Shown piece by piece: positions 14,026 through 17,312 of a stretch of DNA of 17,312 nucleotides. The stretch's first letter is position 1, and each line of letters opens with the position of its first letter. Under the pieces are notes generated by a model. The model was given only the letters and a program-made list of their open reading frames with translations. It ran no database searches and was not told where the DNA came from. Made by a program: the position numbers and the translations under genes. Source of the DNA: Fen731 sp964481885 (lineage in GTDB: Bacteria; Actinomycetota; Humimicrobiia; Humimicrobiales; Humimicrobiaceae); the NCBI GenBank assembly GCA_964481885.1, contig CAYZUS010000039.1, forward strand, positions 1 to 17,312, given 5' to 3'.

Positions 14026-15153
14026 CTACGAATAAGTTATCGAAATACCCCGTGCTACGGCTTCATCTTTTGCAAGAGGGCTAAGTATTACATCGTTGCT
14101 TACTTTAATGCCGCCAGCCGCAAATTCATCAAGGTTGGAAATAGTAATCACAGTTTTTTTTGTAAGACTGCTGCCCCCACTGGAATTACTGCCTGCTCCC
14201 GGTCCGCCAACTGTGCCCGGCCCGGCCTCAGTGGCAGAGGATTTTTTGCATTCCTGGCCCTTATCATTATTGCTGCAGGGCTGTCCGGTCGCCTTCGCGC
14301 AGATATTTTTTATAAGGTTGGCATCTCCTGCTTCACCAGTAAAGCTTCCGTCCGGTATAGATGGTGGAATCATGCTTTTATCAGCCATCTGTGATGACAG
14401 TGGCGATATGCATGATGCGTCAACTATTTCAACCATTGTACCGTTAATAATATCTGCCGCATTGCCGTCATCTGTGTCAACGTGAAGTTCAGTTTTAAAA
14501 TCAGGCGCAACCCTTACCTGTACATTATTAAATGTCAGCCCCTTGGGTCCTCCAACTCTTACATCAACAACCTGATTGTCTTTTATTCCAAAATAATCTG
14601 CATCCACACTGCTTAGGTGCATGTGCCTGTTTGCTCTTATTGCTCCATCCTTTAATATCACAGCGCCTTTCGGTCCAACAAGGACACACGGCGACGAGCC
14701 TGCTATATCTCCAGAGGCTCTAACGGGCGCATCAATTCCAAGAACAATGCAGTCTGTCTTTGCAAGCTCAACCTGTGTTTTACTTCTTAACGGGCCAAGT
14801 ATTCTTACATTTTGCAGTGCAGTTAGTTTTGGCCCCACTACAGTAAGGGTTTCCTTGCTTGCAAATCCGGGATTATAAAGGTTCCTTAAGACATTAAGTT
14901 CATAACCTTTGCCAAAAAGTATCTCCAGATCCTCCTGGCACACGTGTATGTGCCTTACAGAAACACCACAAACTATTTTTCTGTCCCTGCGCGCTGAAAC
15001 ACTGCCTGCTCCTGACACAGAGCCAGCCATACCGACTGTGGTCCCTGTGCCTGGGGCAGAACTTTTATCTGAAGTGGCTGAATAAGACTTGTCCCCAAGC
15101 AGCTTTTCAAGCACATTTTTAACTACGTCCCTAATTAATTGCTCGGCATCCAA
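14026..15153 (-). CDS. pduL: PduL-type phosphate acyltransferase with N- and C-terminal extensions
   Basis: PduL converts the acyl-CoA made by the aldehyde dehydrogenase to acyl-phosphate and recycles CoA inside the compartment. The 375-residue product has an encapsulation helix at 1-20 (LIRDVVKNVLEKLLG), a Gly/Ser/Ala linker to about 57, then the two-barrel PduL core from 62 to 247. The metal-site residues are visible: His68 and His70 (SVRHIHV), Glu129, His177 and His179 (RHMHLS), and His224 (ELHVDTDDGNAA). PduL is normally about 210-270 residues. Here a low-complexity segment (248-331, with Cys284, 293 and 302) leads to a folded-looking 44-residue end, 332-375, with ILSPLAKDEAVARGI. The start is TTG behind GAGGT at good spacing. 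It lies 64 nt behind the BMC-H. Confidence 0.93.
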   Translation of the reverse strand: MDAEQLIRDVVKNVLEKLLGDKSYSATSDKSSAPGTGTTVGMAGSVSGAGSVSARRDRKIVCGVSVRHIHVCQEDLEILFGKGYELNVLRNLYNPGFASKETLTVVGPKLTALQNVRILGPLRSKTQVELAKTDCIVLGIDAPVRASGDIAGSSPCVLVGPKGAVILKDGAIRANRHMHLSSVDADYFGIKDNQVVDVRVGGPKGLTFNNVQVRVAPDFKTELHVDTDDGNAADIINGTMVEIVDASCISPLSSQMADKSMIPPSIPDGSFTGEAGDANLIKNICAKATGQPCSNNDKGQECKKSSATEAGPGTVGGPGAGSNSSGGSSLTKKTVITISNLDEFAAGGIKVSNDVILSPLAKDEAVARGISITYS

Positions 15154-15217
15154 TTTAATACCTCACTTATATTGGTAATTTGCTTACAGTTATAAAATGG
15201 AAATATTAAATTCCGGT

Positions 15218-15496
15218 TTATTTTTCCTGAGGTAAAATCATATCGAGCTCAGGATGCGGCCTTGGTATAACATGAACTGATACCAGCTCGCCGACTCTTT
15301 TTGCAGCTGCTGCACCTGCATCTACTGCTGCTTTAACTGCGCCAACATCACCCTTGACTATAACGGTAATAAAACCGCCGCCAATTCTTTCTTCGCCCAT
15401 TAGAGTAACATTAGCTGCTTTTACCATTGCATCTGCTGCTTCGATTGCACCTACAAGTCCTCTGGTCTCAATCATTCCGATTGCTTCTCCTGACAT
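15218..15496 (-). CDS. BMC-H shell protein (PduA/PduJ-like), glycine pore
   Basis: The 92-residue product is a minimal BMC domain: IGMIETRGLVGAIEAADAMVKAANV, pore loop EERIGGGFITVIVKGDVGAVKAAVDAGAAAAKRVGE, and VHVIPRPHPELDMILP. It aligns with Salmonella PduA without gaps through the pore, where Ser40 is replaced by Gly40, so the pore should be wider or less polar. Hexamers of this protein likely make up most of the facet surface. It lies between the aldolase and PduL genes. AAAGGA precedes the ATG. The second BMC-H of the operon (11753-12094) keeps the pore serine and has a tail, so the two are not simple duplicates. Confidence 0.95.
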   Translation of the reverse strand: MSGEAIGMIETRGLVGAIEAADAMVKAANVTLMGEERIGGGFITVIVKGDVGAVKAAVDAGAAAAKRVGELVSVHVIPRPHPELDMILPQEK

Positions 15497-15585
15497 TTTT
15501 CTTGTCCTTTCCCTACTTTTTTATCAATAACAAATTTGATTATAACGTTTATGCTAAGTCAAACATTATACCAAAAATTTTAATT

Positions 15586-16470
15586 TTATTGCTTATTATT
15601 TTTAATAATATTGTTTACCACTATGGTAATGATCTCTACAAGTTTCTCTTTGGAAATAGAGATATTATCATTTGAGGCATTTCCCTGCAAACCTGTACCG
15701 GAGCCGGTCGCGGAAAAGCCGGCACCTGCGATGCTTCTTTCGACTGCATTTTTAATGCTTGCGTCTACTCCCTCTGGCCCGGTTATAAATTTGTCGTTGA
15801 CCCTGCATCCCGGATAATCCTCGCCCGGAAGGTTAAAATACTCCCTGACCTTAATTACCTTTTTTGCAGTGTTTTCATCAAGGACATTTACATTTCCCAG
15901 GGTTCTTGCAACAAAACTGATTTTTGCAAAGAGCTCAAGGCTTTCCATTCTGTAATAAGCCTGAAACACATCGTTTCCTGCAGAAAGAGCGCCATGATTT
16001 TCAAGCAGAAATACACTGTACTGCTTTAAAAACGGCCTTATATTTTCAGGTATTTCCATCGTTGACGGAGTTCCGAACTTTGTCAGCGGTATCGAACCCA
16101 GTCCTATTATAATCTCAGGCATCACGCATTCATCCAGTGGAACGCCGGCAATTGCAAACCCAGTAGCATATGGCGGATGAGCGTGTACAACTGAATTAAC
16201 ACCTTCTTTGTTCTTGTAGACATCAATATGCATTTTAATTTCTGATGAAGGCTCGAGCTCGCCGTCAAGCTTGTTTCCCTGCATGTCGACTTTTATAAGC
16301 TGATCACTTGTCAGATATCCCTTGCTCATACCGGTCGGCGTACAAAGCACCGTATTGGGGCCCGTTCTTATTGAGATGTTGCCGTCATTTGAAGCAACCC
16401 ATCCGTTGGCGTGCACACGCTTGCATATATCTATTATGTCGTTTCTGTTCTGGCTTTCAGTCTTTTGCAT
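15586..16470 (-). CDS. Class II aldolase (FucA-like) with C-terminal encapsulation helix
   Basis: Residues 1-220 form a class II aldolase/adducin domain. Zinc ligands are visible as His96 and His98 (VHAHPPYAT) and His159 (ENHGALS). Glu77 (EPSSE) is the likely catalytic acid/base, and TGMSKGYL and SNDGNIS are substrate-phosphate loops. This is the L-fuculose-1-phosphate aldolase family: it splits fuculose- or rhamnulose-1-phosphate to dihydroxyacetone phosphate and L-lactaldehyde. After a Gly/Ser linker (about 246-268), residues 272-292 form an amphipathic helix (LVEIITIVVNNII) typical of BMC cargo tags, so the aldolase itself should be encapsulated. FucA is about 215 residues; the extra length is linker plus tag. 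A 5-deoxyribulose- or methylthioribulose-1-phosphate aldolase is the main alternative. SD AAGGGATG, ATG start. Confidence 0.92.
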   Translation of the reverse strand: MQKTESQNRNDIIDICKRVHANGWVASNDGNISIRTGPNTVLCTPTGMSKGYLTSDQLIKVDMQGNKLDGELEPSSEIKMHIDVYKNKEGVNSVVHAHPPYATGFAIAGVPLDECVMPEIIIGLGSIPLTKFGTPSTMEIPENIRPFLKQYSVFLLENHGALSAGNDVFQAYYRMESLELFAKISFVARTLGNVNVLDENTAKKVIKVREYFNLPGEDYPGCRVNDKFITGPEGVDASIKNAVERSIAGAGFSATGSGTGLQGNASNDNISISKEKLVEIITIVVNNIIKNNKQ

Positions 16471-16609
16471 TTTGTCATCCCTTTTATATTATATTTTTAA
16501 ATTCTTATTATCAATTTGCAATTATTTAAATCCAATCAACTCGCCGCAGGCATCGCGGCCCCCTCGTTTTCGTCAGGACTTCCTCTTTTTGTCAAGGACC
16601 TCCCTTTTT
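16471..16609. other. Spacer between first BMC-T and aldolase
   Basis: The 139-bp spacer has two near-repeat units on the minus strand, GAGGTCCTTGACAAAA and GAGGAAGTCCTGACGAAAAC, followed by a GC-rich CGAGGGGGCCGCGATGCC stretch. No stable hairpin with a T-run is evident, so read-through from the BMC-T gene into the aldolase is expected. Confidence 0.35.
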
Positions 16610-17176
16610 TTAACACATACACATTGCCGGCTCAAACCACTTGAGCAGATCCCTGTCAGGATTTGCTATCACCCTGAAAGCCAAAAGAGAGCCAAGTGAG
16701 CTTAAAAAATCAGCTGCATTTTTTACTGCCTCTTCAACGGAGGCAAGTGTGCCGGTTATTATGTAGAAACTGTTGACACCGCAGCCTTTTCCAAGCCTGA
16801 AATCAACAATTTCGACTTCGGCGCTGTCAAGGCTTATGTCTGCAGCGCTTATTATATTTGCCATTTGCTGGCTTTCAACAATACCTATGGAAGCCTTAAT
16901 GGCTGCCTTTGACCTTCCGCTTATCGCGTCAATGATCTCACTGTTTATGCCATTTATAACAAATGACGAAAACACGTGCCTGCCGCCAAGCCGGTCCGCA
17001 GTCTCAACGGCTTTTTCGACAGAGGATGTCTCGCCTTCAACAATAGTCAGATATTTGCCCGGGCACAATGTTGTTGCAAGCATAAGGCTTACCTGCGCCG
17101 ATTTCAGCATCTCGTCGGTAACAAACATTCCTTTTGCTATGCTTTTAAATTCAACTGCCCCAATATTACTTTCCAA
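16610..17176 (-). CDS. BMC-T shell protein, PduT-like, with Cys-containing C-terminal tail
   Basis: This 188-residue tandem BMC protein resembles the other BMC-T of the operon but is clearly diverged. Domain 1 starts IGAVEFKSIAKGM and has Cys38 in ATTLCPGKYLT, the PduT Fe-S ligand position. Domain 2 starts near residue 96 (IGIVESQQMANII) and has GKGCGVNSFYIITG, an extra cysteine not seen in the other copy. The protein ends in ...EPAMCMC, two cysteines in the last three residues. It should form trimers with a cluster or redox-active pore. Start is TTG behind AGGGACAG; the choice is supported by alignment with the other copy (MERSIG and MESNIG). It is the first BMC gene in the window; upstream operon genes may lie beyond the right edge. 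Confidence 0.9.
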   Translation of the reverse strand: MESNIGAVEFKSIAKGMFVTDEMLKSAQVSLMLATTLCPGKYLTIVEGETSSVEKAVETADRLGGRHVFSSFVINGINSEIIDAISGRSKAAIKASIGIVESQQMANIISAADISLDSAEVEIVDFRLGKGCGVNSFYIITGTLASVEEAVKNAADFLSSLGSLLAFRVIANPDRDLLKWFEPAMCMC

Positions 17177-17216
17177 ATCTGCTGTCCCTGTCCTTGCTTT
17201 AAAATCCTAATGCCTG

Positions 17217-17312
17217 ATCCCTTCTTGGAAATCTCTGCTTACAAATCATTCTCAGAAATCCCTTCTTGGAAATCTCTGCTTACAAATCATTCTCAGAAAT
17301 CCCTTCTTGGAA
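17217..17312. repeat. 41-bp exact tandem repeat reaching the window edge
   Basis: The unit beginning ATCCCTTCTTGGAAATCTCT starts at 17217, 17258 and 17299, with a period of 41 bp. Two full copies and 14 bases of a third are identical. There are no variable spacers, so it is not a CRISPR array. It lies about 40 bp upstream of the first BMC-T start and continues off the window. Confidence 0.95.

Noticed and set aside
17217..17312. Possible CRISPR array at the right edge
   Set aside because: The 41-bp units follow each other directly and are identical, with no unique spacers and no cas genes in view.

Overview
This window comes from an uncultured-looking, probably strictly anaerobic bacterium. 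The genes are moderately AT-rich with very AT-rich spacers, GTG and TTG starts are frequent, the one tRNA gene has no encoded CCA, and a 100-N scaffold gap marks it as a draft assembly. The gene content (microcompartment, nickel lactate racemase, two-CCG-domain iron-sulfur oxidoreductase, RACo-type ASKHA protein) fits an anaerobic fermenter or syntroph. I cannot name a phylum from sequence alone.

Right part (about 11.1-17.2 kb, all on the minus strand): a bacterial microcompartment (BMC) operon. In transcription order it holds a BMC-T shell protein, a class II (fuculose/rhamnulose-1-phosphate-type) aldolase, a BMC-H, a long PduL phosphotransacylase, a CoA-acylating aldehyde dehydrogenase, a second BMC-H with a C-terminal tail, and a second BMC-T. 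All three enzymes carry terminal amphipathic encapsulation helices. Both BMC-T proteins keep the PduT-type Cys38 Fe-S ligand. The operon ends in a hairpin terminator (10921-10954), preceded by an 86-bp degenerate tandem duplication containing a 28-bp exact repeat. The window's right edge is a 41-bp exact tandem repeat.

Middle part (about 6.2-10.7 kb): a LarA-family nickel lactate racemase (minus), a class II tRNA gene of leucine type whose anticodon reads GAC, an orphan hairpin terminator, a DUF4143-type AAA ATPase (minus), the N gap, and two small plus-strand genes (a DUF5674 protein and an unnamed 109-residue protein).

Left part (1-6 kb, minus): a GlcD-like FAD oxidase and a GlcF/HdrD-like iron-sulfur protein, then after a spacer a GcvH-like lipoyl carrier and a RACo-type ferredoxin-ASKHA protein, and finally the start of an amino-acid-type ABC substrate-binding lipoprotein cut by the window edge.

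Working model (inference): the aldolase splits a 6-deoxyketose-1-phosphate from fucose or rhamnose to dihydroxyacetone phosphate and lactaldehyde. The lumen enzymes take lactaldehyde through lactyl-CoA and lactyl-phosphate toward lactate. LarA interconverts lactate stereoisomers, and GlcD/GlcF oxidises D-lactate to pyruvate. No alcohol dehydrogenase, diol dehydratase or glycyl-radical enzyme is present here, so an oxidative lactate route is favoured over propanediol. The Fe-S BMC-T proteins would then be candidates for moving electrons across the shell.
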